From Plakobranchus ocellatus (Eukaryota; Mollusca; Gastropoda; Plakobranchidae): a stretch of 42,255 nt of DNA. The stretch spans positions 323,656 through 365,910 of the forward strand of contig BLXT01004465.1 of the NCBI GenBank assembly GCA_019648995.1, read 5' to 3'. Under the pieces are notes generated by a model. The model was not told the origin of the DNA, did no database searches, and saw only the letters and a program-made list of their open reading frames with translations. Made by a program: the position numbers and the translations under genes. Shown piece by piece: positions 29,724 through 40,557 of this stretch (the stretch's first letter is position 1; every line of letters begins with the position of its first letter).

Positions 29724-30917
29724 AGACCAGATATTCCGATATTCCCAATTTCCCTCTTTCTGTGGTGTGGAAAAAAAAAGACATTCTCTTTGGAAATAAC
29801 ATCCCCATTTAGCGATGAAATAATCAACTGCATTGTAATAGTATTCCTTACGGAGCGCTCATACTGGAAGTAGCAGTTGACGTGTCCAACAATACATGTT
29901 TTAAAATACTTAAGTTTCTTTGGGCGAGAGCACGCCAAGTCCACCAATACTCTGTTTCTTTGGTGCGAGCGCATACCATGTCAGCTACTTGTCGAAGCGT
30001 CGTCTTTTGCAACCTGGTTTTACGTCAGCGGCTCTGTTGGACCACACATAATTGTTAGTGACCGTTGCCGCGCGAAGCATAAGGCCAGTCTTGTTAAGCA
30101 AATTACATTATCAGGCCAACTTGTATTTGGGTGGCCCACAGAATCTGCGACACCAGTCCGTCGCCTCCAGTGTGGGCCTAAGCTTTGGAGTCACACCCTT
30201 ACTTATGGCCCAATGTCAGCGAACTCAGCAGATCTTTACTTTCTGCGGGTAGAGATTAAAAGTGAACTCTTCCACCCTAACTAAAACCTGCCGTAAAATC
30301 TTGTTTTTATGATCTCTATTATTGCCTACAATTAAGATATCATCTTATACCGAAAAAGCACCCTTTACTTCTTTCAGCATAATTATGAGCCACTATTCTC
30401 TGAAATATTTCTGCGAGCAATGAAGTTCATAAGATAACCTCAGCAATCGGTATTATATATATACATACATACGGATCGGAATAGTAAATGTCGTGAGACC
30501 TGAAGACTATCTATCCACATTAATTTGAAGAAATCCACTCTTTGTATCTGACTCTGAAAACCGTGTTGCAGCTGATAGTTCTCTAACAATATCTTGTCCT
30601 CACAGGGTGATGTTCACTCTTTATTGCTGTATTCGAATCTCTCAGATCTAGACAAATTGATGCGAACACTTTCATTTTTTGTGGGCTCAGTCATTCTGCT
30701 CAACCATTTTGTAAAAAAAAAGTGTAGCTTCTGCATCCTTTTGATGCTGGAGGGCATTAGTAAGTGGATATCTACTCCTTGAAAAGACAATGTTCTAAAT
30801 TAAGTGGAGAAACCTAATCTATTTACACCCCCTTAGCAAAACACATTGGAAGGATTGGCAGCTTGAGATCCAAGGCGGTACAAACAATCTCAGGCAGCAT
30901 GGTTATTTATGTTAAGA

Positions 30918-31066
<149 letters not shown>

Positions 31067-32344
31067 TAGCAATAATAATACGTTTTGAAACATATAAAAT
31101 GATTTAAGACTTTGAAGTATGCTAATTTAAGTGGATTTGTTTCCATTGTAAGGAAAAGCAGTGGAAACTTACAGGGATTAGATCTAAATAGGATTTTATA
31201 AACGTTTATTTGTCCGCTTTTTAAAATATGCAATTTTCCCCCAAGCTATCGTTAAAATCTTCTATTTCTTAATCAAGTTTAATCCTACACCTTCCAAGTT
31301 TAATTCTATACTCTTCTTTGATGGGTCATCAAATGTGACACTTGTCATAGTATGAAGTCAATCAGTCCAAGCAATTAAAAAAAGAAATAAACAAAGAAGA
31401 AAAAAAAAAAAAAAAAGAAAACAAACACACACAGACCTGTAGTGCTTCCTGGATGGTGATCTTGCCCAGTTATATTCAATAGAGGATTTCGTGAAAGCTC
31501 GGAAAAACCAAGATCTATTTATAGGGGCCGACAAACAAAATATTCATAAGTAGCCCATCAGAATCTAATCTCAGATCAATTTCCCCGTTTCCCCGTACAA
31601 ATAAATTAAACCGTCTTAAAAAGCCTATTATAAGCTAATAGTTTCGAATGTCTAGACCAAATTGTAATTTATGAATACGAGCACACCATGCTGCCTAGAA
31701 GTATTTGTACCGATATACTTCTCTAATTTGCCCGCTTCTTTCATGTGTTTTGCCAATGAACTATAATTCGATCTTTTTTTTTTTTTTAATTTCACTTCGA
31801 ACATTTATATTTCTTAGATATGATACAGTAGTTGAAAAGGCTCTAAAGAATGTCGATCTAGTAAAACTGTAACTAAACGGTTGAGAGACTAACTGGCTTT
31901 ATGCATGTTTCCGACACTTACAAGCAGAATATTTGATTACAATTATAATTGCTATTTATGTTTTTTGTCGTGGTCATTAAAAGTCTTAAATGAAACCGAT
32001 TTTTTTTGTGTAATGAAAAAAAAAATGAAAAGGAAGGAGCAAAGACGCACGTATGTTTGCTAATTCGTCTCAGCAAGAAGGAAAAGAAAACAGTTTTGCT
32101 TTTATATTTTAGCTGGGATAATAAAATGAATAAAAGACTATTACTTTTTGTTTGCATCAATAGTATCATAAAACTTACCCCTCCCTCCCTCCCTCACCAA
32201 CAAATCCCGCTGATTTTGATGACATGTATTTTGTTACACATCACTGCACTAAGCCCTAGGCCTCCTCGTCTTTTGAACAACCGGTAGTGTCACTGGCAAA
32301 AAAAAGGAAGAACATTCGTCATTCCGATTGGTTACTCCGCTGCT

Positions 32345-32376
32345 ATGGCGTATGGTTTGAAAGACCTAAAAGAGAG
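32345..32376 (+). CDS. Candidate first coding exon of the FBXO5/43-like gene
   Basis: ATG at 32345 (G at -3, G at +4) encodes MAYGLKDLKE and two bases before a donor GAGAG|GTAACG. Spliced to the acceptor at 35724 it reads in frame through YST into the downstream ATG. Against it, a reverse CCAAT box (ATTGG, 32327-32331) sits only 14 bases upstream of the ATG, closer than expected if it were a promoter element for this transcript. If this exon is not used, translation starts at 35734. Confidence 0.4.
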
Positions 32377-32579
32377 GTAACGTTAACTTTCATTTTGTGA
32401 AAGTTTGCAAGTTGTCGGGTGAAAATAAATGTTCATAGGCTGTCTTAATTAAACCAGAAAGCTTATTGTACCTATATTTAAAATTTGATTGACAACGATT
32501 TTCAGTTTGGATTTATTGATATGAATCGGACACTGGCCTAGAATCTAGACTCTGGGATCCCACCCAAATATTTCTCTTA

Positions 32580-32660
32580 TAGATCTAGATCTATAACATA
32601 TTTACCAGTATTTGTACATGATGTAGATCTAGAATTAGATTGCTAGATCTAGATCTGGTC
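32580..32660. repeat. AGATCTAG-type tract
   Basis: Several TAGATCTAGATCT clusters separated by AT-rich spacer. Confidence 0.8.
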
Positions 32661-33048
32661 TAATATTTATATCAAGATGTACCACCCACCAACAACCTTG
32701 ATCAGAATCTAGACTCTAGATTCAAGCATAAATTCACTATAAAAATCCTATTGTGGATTGCTTCCAAAAAGAGTTTAAAACGATCAGCCTAGAATGTATT
32801 TTGACCGCAGTGGAATTGGATTTATAATCTAGATCTATAATTGGGTGATTCTTACTATCTGCGGTTCTTACGTCAGTTACAAGTTACAGCGGATTTTGTT
32901 TAGGCCTACCAACAACACTGGATGAAGTGGTTTTAATAGTTAATAAGGCCCGATTTCTAAGGTGAGACTGAGAGATCTCAAGCAAGAGATAAGTTAAAGT
33001 TTCAATTTTACTCTAACACGTTTTATTTCTTAATCAGACCTGATCAAT

Positions 33049-33169
33049 TAAAACTCATCTCATTTTGGCAGTATTATTAGTTTCAAAGGGACTGCAGATA
33101 AGTTTCAATTTTACTAAAACTCATCTCATTTTGGCAGTATTATTAGTTTCATAGGGACCGCAGATGGTA
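33049..33169. repeat. Two-copy duplication (about 54 bp) next to a SINE
   Basis: AAAACTCATCTCATTTTGGC, AGTATTATTAGTTTCA and AGGGAC.GCAGAT occur at 33049-33102 and 33116-33169. The second copy ends in the SINE's target duplication. Confidence 0.9.
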
Positions 33170-33170
33170 G

Positions 33171-33331
33171 GAGGCGTTGGTGGCACAGTGGCTAGCAAGT
33201 CCACCCTTAGATCTGCAAGGACCCATGTGTCGTGGGTTTGAGCCACACCACTGGTGTCCTGGCCTGATGGAGGGCCTGAAAGCCTGAGATCACCTTGTTG
33301 TGGACTGGCTATACAAAAACCTAACCTGATT
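33171..33331 (+). mobile_element. tRNA-derived SINE, family 1, with target duplication
   Basis: GCAGATGGTA flanks it at 33160-33169 and 33332-33341. The A-box region is GGTGGCACAGTGGCTAGC and the B-box region is GTGGGTTTGAGCC. The tail block has AAAGCCTGAGATCACCTTGT and GGACTGGCTATACAAAAAC. Plus orientation. Confidence 0.9.
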
Positions 33332-33375
33332 GCAGATGGTAAGGATTACCTGATTTAGAATATTTGGCTGGCTCT

Positions 33376-33443
33376 GTTTCCACAACAATTTCTGTGAAGA
33401 TAGTCTCTGGTTTCCACAACAATTTCTGTGAAGATAGTCTCTG
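33376..33443. repeat. Perfect 34-bp tandem duplication
   Basis: TTTCCACAACAATTTCTGTG plus AAGATAGTCTCTGG occurs twice back to back, almost without change. Confidence 0.92.
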
Positions 33444-35277
33444 ATATCAGTCTCCACGGACATTTCCATAAAGATAGGCTTTATCTGTCATTATAGACAT
33501 TACATCACTCTAAAATTTATCATATTTATTGATCCAGGCCATTTTCTTTTTGGGATTATTTCATTGTCGGAATTTCAGAGCACTGTTGTGATAAAAATCC
33601 TTTTTGAATCCATTTTATTTCTTCAAATGAGAAGATGGAATGATTGAATTTTACACACCTTAGCCAAGTAAATCAAATGATCGTCTTCCATAGAGTTTTT
33701 CTTTCTTTTTCCTTTTTTAAATTTCTGTAGTGCAAAATTTAGAGAAAGACTAAGTTTGCTGTTTGTCTCTCTGTTTAAAATGCTCTCTTGAAAGTAAAGT
33801 CTTGTCTTTTTTTGCAAGCAATCTGTGATTTATGAATTGATTATTCTTGTGATTTCTTCTTCTTTTTTTTTTTTTTTCTTTTTTTTTCAAATTTACGTTA
33901 TTTGAGGCTTGCTCTTCATTGTTAAATCTTCAAAAAGTGTTTGTAACGGTGTGTAGACCACCTTGATCTAGTTACAAGTAGATCTATAATCCAAGTCCAA
34001 AGCTAGAGAAACAGATTATCAATTCAAACATTTCCTAGCTCTATGTCTCTGAATTTCATATATCCCTAGATCTATGTAAGTCAAGAGTGTAAATATTTAT
34101 TAATGTTCAATAGGCTACTTTATAATGAACAGTAGGGAAAAAAGACGGCGGGGATTAAAATCCTGATCTGACGCATTACTAGCCAAGCATAGCCATTGAT
34201 GTGAAATAGAAATAATTCGATCCTTAATAATGTTCAATCATTCTTTCTCGTAGAGGTTGACTTCAGGAGTCACATCTAGGAGGATACGATAAATTTGATG
34301 TTTTTCAGCTTCATCTAAAGGATGTCTTCTTTAATATTACTAGTAGCCTTCTTAACACTGTCCACTTTGGTTATTTGGAAATGGTTTCACGATGTGGAAA
34401 TCCTTCCAATATGTATATGTATGTTCATTTCGATGTTGTAATTTTTTATTTACTTTTGTCCTTAAATTTTTTAAAACAGGAACATGTATAGAGTAAAAGG
34501 GACAAATAAGAGCAGTTTTGCTATTGCTTAAAAAGTTTTTTTGATTACTGAAAGACACTCTCCCACAAGCCTTGATGCCAAGAAAAATGTTTGCAAGATG
34601 GATGATATTACCCTACATTACAAATCAAGTATTGTGCCATTCAATCATCTTGAACAAGTTTTCGTTTAAAAATAATCATATCATTATGATGTTTGGGAAG
34701 GTTGTCTCATTATGCTCAATTCATTTGTCTAACTTACCCTTAAATACTTGTGTGAAGAGTAATGCTCTGTTCAATACACACTTTCTCAGCCTCCCTCTCT
34801 CCCTCTATCTCTATCTCTCATGAAGACAGAGGATCTCCATGGAATGTTCTGGAGAGGTAGACTTACTGATTTGTAGGCAATTTTAGTTAACTAACTGCAA
34901 ACAATTTTGAAATCTATTAAAAAATTGTTAAAAAATGAAACATACCTACATTCAAAAAAAAAAAAAAATCTTTCAAAATTTAATAAAAACAAAGAAACCA
35001 AAACACTTCAGTTATATTTCTGAATTTTGGTGGCTGAGTTTTCGTTGAGCAATTCAGATTCTGCAATGATTTTTCAAAGTGTTTGAACTAATCTATATTT
35101 TCACATGATTTATAATTAGTTATACTAGGAAATTGATATTTGCTAAGCAGTTTAGCATCAATAGTTACTTGTATACATAGTTGGAACTTCCACTGCAGTT
35201 CAAACTGGTCTTTTCTGGATCAATATTAAAACATTGACAGGCTTGAGGCTAAGCTCTCAACATAAAAGAAAAATATG

Positions 35278-35296
35278 AGGGGGAGGGGGGGGGAGG
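35278..35296. repeat. G-rich run (possible G-quadruplex)
   Basis: A near-continuous G tract interrupted by single A residues, about 430 bases before exon 2. Confidence 0.7.
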
Positions 35297-35733
35297 TCAG
35301 ATTTATTGTTTCCATTTTTTAGATAGGCAAATTCTGTTGCAAACAAGGCTACAGCCCTATAAGGAATGTGTTCTCATCTGAATAAACTGATGAATACAAT
35401 TTATTCTTAGTGGTCTCTCACTTCTAGGCCTAAAGAGGGCATAATAGGTCAAGCAGGTTAAGTTATATTATTATGAAGATATGGACTAAAGGGCAGGATA
35501 CTTTTTGGGAACAAGTAAAATAATTTGTCGTACTGAATAGACTACCAATAAAGTTATTGATCAAAAAAAAAATTGAAATAGTACTGTATATCTTTGCAAT
35601 GGTGATCCTTTAGTATCTCTCTTATTGAAAGTAATTTCTTCATGAAATAAGGCTTTAAATTAAATTTGAATTTTTAAAATTTGTAAATAGAAATTTACAT
35701 TTCTTTTTTTTTTTTTTTTTCAGATATTCCACT

Positions 35734-37382
35734 ATGGATGAATCATCCCCTCAGCATTTTGAGGAGATGGATAAGAAATGTACTGAAAACAATTTGGTAG
35801 CAAGACATGGAACTCACTCTGTAGTTACAGCAACTGCTGATGATGGGCTGCCAAATTTCAAAACCCCCGTGCATTGTAAATCCTCAAATGTTTGGACAGA
35901 AAATGTTTTGGACAGTGGGTTTTACTCTGCCCACCCTATTCATCTCTCAGATAAATCTTCCTCTGCAAGCTCAAGTGCTCGTTTGTCACCAGAGCAGAGA
36001 AAGCTATCTGGTGGCCGTAGAGTGACTCTTGGGGCCTGTCATTTTTCGCCAGTGACACGAGAGTCTTTCTCTGTTATTCGAAGCAGAAAACTTGTTTTTA
36101 ACGAATCACCAGATCTGTTCAAACATTCAACTAAGCATGACCACTTTGATGCAGATGTCAAAAGTCAGGAAAGATTAAGTGAGGATGCTGAACACAAAGA
36201 AGAAAAAAGAGACTACCATGGCACAGATGCTGATACAACTTTATTTTCTCCTATTTCTCCTGGACTCTACTCTTTGGAGAAGAACTTGTCTAATAGTTCA
36301 GCAAGGCTATCACCTGAGGATTTGGAGACAAGCCTGCAGGATATGTCTTTGGAAGAGTCTGCATCATCATCGTCGTCATTATACTCATTTTCTCATTCAC
36401 GGTCAATCAGCCCTTCACCTCTTATCAAATCATCTATATCACAGCATGAGGACAGTGAAGCAGAGTCTGCGATGTCATGCTCTTCATCATCAGAGGTAGA
36501 GCACGAACAAAAAAAACAAGATGCTGTTGAAACAGTGTGTAATGTTTCTTTTCCTTTGCCAACATCTGTTGAACATGTGACTTCTTCAGACTCGACTGTG
36601 TTACCCCAGAGTTCTTGCAAAGAGCATTTCATGACTGCACTTCATTTAACTTCAGCTCAGGGGAACAATAACAATGTCATCTCAACATCTTTGGCCTGTG
36701 CAACAAATCCACCCCATTGTTCACAATCTGAGCAACATATATCTCAGGCCCTACATAATCAAGTGGCCGACTTCAACCCTGGAGATATCCTTTCTTTAGA
36801 GAAGTCCATAACAGTTACTCACCATTTACTAACTTGTCCTCAAAATGACCAGGCTGATTTTCAGCTAGTCAAAAGTCCTTTCAAACGTTCAGGCACAAAC
36901 AAAACAGACATAGAATATCTCTTTAGCCCAACTAAATCAAGAAAGACTGATAATTCTCAGCAGCTGAGTCCCAGGAAACATGCGACTCGGAATATTTTTC
37001 AAGATAGAAGGGAAACAGCTGGTCACAAAGCCCTAGTAAAGTTTGATAGATTGCCTGAATTTGTCACTTTCCATTCCTTCAATAGCTCGAATTTAAAAAC
37101 TGAATTAACCTCAAGCACCAACATTTCGACTAGAGGTTCCAATCCTACTTGTGTTGATTCAGATAAAACTATCAAAGATTACCCTAAGTTGCTCATATCT
37201 AGTCATAGTTTGCCATCATGCTTCCAAAAGGTTATGCGAAACTTGTCTCCGGCAGAACCGTCCCGCCTGATTGGCCGCAATATTGGTGTTACAACACTTG
37301 ACATAATTGGATCTCTCTATCCTCATTTCAGCTTGTGCATTGCCAGGATCATGTCAAACTTGGACAATGAGGATTTGTTTCA
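35734..37382 (+). CDS. FBXO5/43-like main exon
   Basis: The exon starts at acceptor TTTCAG (35723) and translation at 35734; 549 codons plus two bases run to donor CA|GTAGGT at 37382. The frame would hit TAG two bases later if unspliced. It encodes the degron region, Ser-rich central part and the first half of the F-box (LYPHFSLCIARIMSNLDNED). A module containing YS, a Ser-rich stretch and SSARLSPE occurs twice (residues 61-87 and 175-195). Confidence 0.93.
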
Positions 37383-40367
37383 GTAGGTTTTCAAATTTCA
37401 TGAAATTACTCCGATCATAATCAGGGTTCTTTCGCTTTCACTTGTATGGCAGTCTTCATTTTCCTAACCAACATACAATATTTATGTCTCTCTATATTTT
37501 AGGAGGCCAAGTCAATCATTCGAAATGTTTACATTAATAAGTACAATTTATAAAGAAAAAAATTAAATGGGATTTAACTTAGTCTATACTTTGCTTTGCA
37601 CTATACTTTTGCTTGAAAAAAAAAAGATTTTTATCTTTCATTTTCTTTCTCAGAATCTATTAAGATTTTTAAAATCATAATTTCAATCGAAGCTCCTGCA
37701 TATAGCACATAATAATATTCACATATATCTATAATCTTGTTAATCTTCAAAGCCAGCAAATCAAATCTGTATTTTTTTAAAGAATTTTTTCCAAGCTTGC
37801 ATTTAATTTTTGTCAAAGACAGTTTAAAGTTATTTTTGTAAAAATGAGTAGACCATATTAAAAGGCATATTAAATTGTTCTTTATGAGGTTACAAATGAA
37901 TGATTATATTCTATGATTTTGCAGCGTATTCATGGTGAGCAAGATGTGGCGGCAAGCTTTAGAAGGTGACATAGACTCTTTTCACAGATTCAGGTGCTAT
38001 CAAAGTGACATGGCCAACAAAAGAAAATCCCAGGCTTGCCAGGGAAAGGTAGGAAATTCTGCTTTCCATTTTTATTAAGAGTGAGAAAGCTGGTTTGATC
38101 TTCATGGCTTTAGTACAGACAGAGATATTTTACTTGTTCCTCTCATTCAGTTTTTCAATGAAACACCAATTGGCGATTGGGTAGCTAAGTTTCAAAATAA
38201 AGGAAAGGTAATGAGGAATGCAATGCATGGTTAGAAAAATCAGAACCTTACTCTTGCCTTGGGTAATTCTATCTGGGTTTAGATTTGTATCTAAACTTGC
38301 CGAGAGCAAAGAATGTGGCGACTTTGTGAATGAAATACGAATTGCTGAAAAGATTTTTAGGCAGACTAGCCTGTGCTGCTTGTATGTGTGTCTTTGTGTC
38401 GCATGGCCCACTAATTTGACTAAGTAAAATAGCTGTGACAAAGCCAAATATGTATGGGATGAAATGGGTTAGCATTGTCCATCATTGCTCTGCTTTCAGT
38501 TTTGTTTGCTTAAGCATCTATCACTCAGCTTTAGGCCTCGTGGTCAACAGGAACTGAGTACACGAGGGATGGGTGGAAAGTTGGCAATTTTGCCAAGTGC
38601 TTCACAGTGTTTGGGAAGCCATGCCTATCTAAAATTGGCATTAGGTCCCAGTAGTAACCTAGATTTAATGCAAGACTTGCCATGTCTTGGTTCAGAATAC
38701 AGGGGCAGCGGACAAAAAGGGGTAAATGAGCTTGAGTAGTGAAAGATTGTTTATGGTTGCAAATATTTGACATAGTCTGTCATATGATGAGGTTCTAATA
38801 AGGTGAGTCATGCCGATGGAGTAAAAGTGCGATTATAGTAGTAATTTGCTAAACTTCTTTGGCATTTTTGGTATTATTGGAGGGTAAATAGTTGATGGAG
38901 CCAGTGTACACAGTGCATAAGAATTTGAGGAAAGAGAAGTAGCTATAAGGAGAGTAGACACCAAGAAAGAATTGGCACAGGAAAATAAAGTGGTCTGACA
39001 AATTTATGATTTGACATGTTCAACCTAATTGTGTTCTTTATATTTCATCTGCTGTTGGAGGGTTGCTTGATGTTACAGTTCAAATTCTACAGTTCATTCA
39101 AAAATGTTTATAAATACTATAATGATTCATAATGAAATAGAAGGGGATAAGGAGAAATCAAAGAGGGGGCATAAACAAAAGAAATGGAGAGGAGGGGCTC
39201 ACATCAGGTGGTTAAAGTGTAAGACATTGTAACCTAAAATGCTCTACAGAAAGCTTTAACGTGAGCTTAAAAATGAAACAAAACAGACTTTAAAATCATG
39301 TCTCCAAAGGAAGATCTAAAAGTATTCAACAGTTTGAAAGAAAAATAATTAAACGCACATCATACGTCTTGACTTTTTATTTCCATGTTTAAATTCTTTT
39401 CTATTTATTGCAAACAGGAGAATGAGTCTGAGAAATACATAGATGAATTGAAAGCTACCCCAATGACTGAGTCTAAAGGCTGCTTGACAAGTTTACAATT
39501 GCAGGCAGACATAAAACCTCCTCCACCTCTGCAAGAGAAGGTACATAAGTCTCTGGTTAAGCGTAGTGCGGGTACAGAATGATTCTTTTTTTTTTTATTA
39601 TGCAGAACAAGTATCATAATTTTACACCAGTGTTTAACAAGTTTTGCATTACAAACTTTGTTTTCTCACATTTTGTTTTTCCAATTTGTATTTGCAGTAT
39701 TGATTTCCAGGCCTTAAATTTTAAAGGAGGTGAGAGAGAGCTTTTTACATATAGCTCTGTTGCAAAATATGTGATTAAAAAGTTGCACATGTGATGCTTA
39801 ACAAAAAATATATGTGATGGTTGACAAAAATTCGCTAGGGCTTGAAATTTTGGTTTACTGTTCGATGTGTTCAGGCCACATTTTTTCTGTCGACTTCTTG
39901 ATATGCATTGGGTATTTGCAAATTAAATTTCATAAACAGAAATATTTTAAGAGAAGACTTCATTGCGAAAAAAGAGAAAAAGTTAAGATCATCTCTTCTG
40001 GCGCAGCATCATGCATTATACATATAACTGTACTTGATAATCAAAAATAACTATTTATTTCTGTACTTCTATTCTATTCTCCTTCTCTTTCTACATCTTT
40101 GTGCAGCCGAAGGAAGCACCAGAGGTGAAGACAGGTGTTATGTGGGGAGACCAGTTACGGCACTGTCCCTCTTGCCAACACCCAGCTTTAGTGAGACCTC
40201 ATGAAGGACGTGCCATCTGTATGGATTCCTCCTGTGGCTATGACTTCTGTACACTGTGCTTCTCGGCTTTCCACCACCCGAAACCATGCAAGCCTTTAAA
40301 CCGTTCTGTCTCCAAAAAGGATGTTGCTGGCACCCATAAAAGCAGAAAAAGCTTGAAACGATTATAA
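35734..40367 (+). CDS. Emi1/Emi2-family APC/C inhibitor, F-box protein with zinc-binding region (FBXO5/FBXO43-like)
   Basis: Members of this family block the anaphase-promoting complex: the zinc-binding region and C-terminal tail dock on APC/C, and the F-box links to SKP1. Four exons give 718 residues from ATG 35734. The order is a DSGFYS phosphodegron (60-65), a Ser-rich region with many SP sites, an F-box (about 518-570), KEN (591-593) and a zinc-binding region with C652, C655, C670, C675, C680, C683, H688 and C693. The protein ends in KSLKRL, with the Arg-Leu tail seen in vertebrate Emi1. Invertebrates usually have one gene equivalent to both vertebrate paralogues, so I do not choose between FBXO5 and FBXO43; the length is nearer FBXO43 (about 700) than FBXO5 (about 450). 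It is divergent from PASK. Confidence 0.92.
37383..37924. other. FBXO5/43-like intron
   Basis: AT-rich. Nothing is recognised. Confidence 0.65.
37925..38048 (+). CDS. FBXO5/43-like exon: second half of F-box
   Basis: One base completes a His codon, then 41 codons: VFMVSKMWRQALEGD continues the F-box helices (V.KxW pattern), followed by a basic, Cys-containing segment. Acceptor TTTGCAG, donor AAAG|GTAGGA. Ends in phase 0 on Lys. Confidence 0.92.
38049..39417. other. FBXO5/43-like intron
   Basis: 1.4 kb, AT-rich, no element recognised. Short open frames here lack domain signals. Confidence 0.65.
39418..39540 (+). CDS. FBXO5/43-like exon: linker
   Basis: Forty-one codons, acceptor AAACAG, donor AAG|GTACAT. 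It begins with Glu-Asn, which together with the preceding Lys makes a KEN motif, and ends with a proline run (KPPPPLQEK) before the zinc-binding region. Confidence 0.9.
39541..40106. other. FBXO5/43-like intron
   Basis: AT-rich. Nothing is recognised. Confidence 0.65.
40107..40367 (+). CDS. FBXO5/43-like last exon: zinc-binding region and RL tail
   Basis: Acceptor GTGCAG, 86 codons and TAA. The metal ligands follow C-x2-C-x14-C-x4-C-x4-C-x2-C-x4-H-x4-C, the Emi zinc-binding (IBR-like) pattern. The C-terminus HKSRKSLKRL resembles the vertebrate Emi1 end. ATTAAA at 40367-40372, just at the stop, could serve as a weak poly-A signal. Confidence 0.96.
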   Translation, partial: PKEAPEVKTGVMWGDQLRHCPSCQHPALVRPHEGRAICMDSSCGYDFCTLCFSAFHHPKPCKPLNRSVSKKDVAGTHKSRKSLKRL

Positions 40368-40431
40368 TTAAAAAAAAAAAGATTCTTTTGATTTATTTAT
40401 ATGCAGCCTTCAGTCTCTTGCATTTTAAACA

Positions 40432-40557
40432 GTGGCTTGTGAGTCCGTTCTGAGATTTGCAGGGACCCTTCTGTCGCAGGTTCGAGCCCCGGCCTTACGA
40501 AGGGCCTTAAAGCCTGAGATCACCTTGTTGTGGGCTGGCTATATACAATAACCCTTA
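40432..40557 (+). mobile_element. tRNA-derived SINE, family 1, just after the stop codon
   Basis: CATTTTAAACA(G/A)TG flanks it at 40421-40434 and 40558-40571. Internal blocks are GCAGGGACCCTTCTGT, B box GGTTCGAGCCCC, and the tail AAAGCCTGAGATCACCTTGT with GGGCTGGCTATATACAATA. The head is shortened relative to the 33171 copy. Confidence 0.88.

Larger units (their letters stand above)
32377..35723. other. Probable intron 1 of the FBXO5/43-like gene
   Basis: Contains AGATCT tracts (32580-32660), short tandem duplications at 33049-33169 and 33376-33443, the SINE at 33171-33331, a pyrimidine run near 34790-34820 and a G-rich run at 35278-35296. A T-rich tract precedes the exon 2 acceptor. Confidence 0.6.

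Noticed and set aside
29877..30284. 135-residue plus-strand frame
   Set aside because: No domain, no splice context and unremarkable composition; kept only as part of a GC-richer patch.
33171..33331. Functional tRNA gene
   Set aside because: A and B boxes are present but no cloverleaf or anticodon arm is supported, and a SINE body with target duplication follows.
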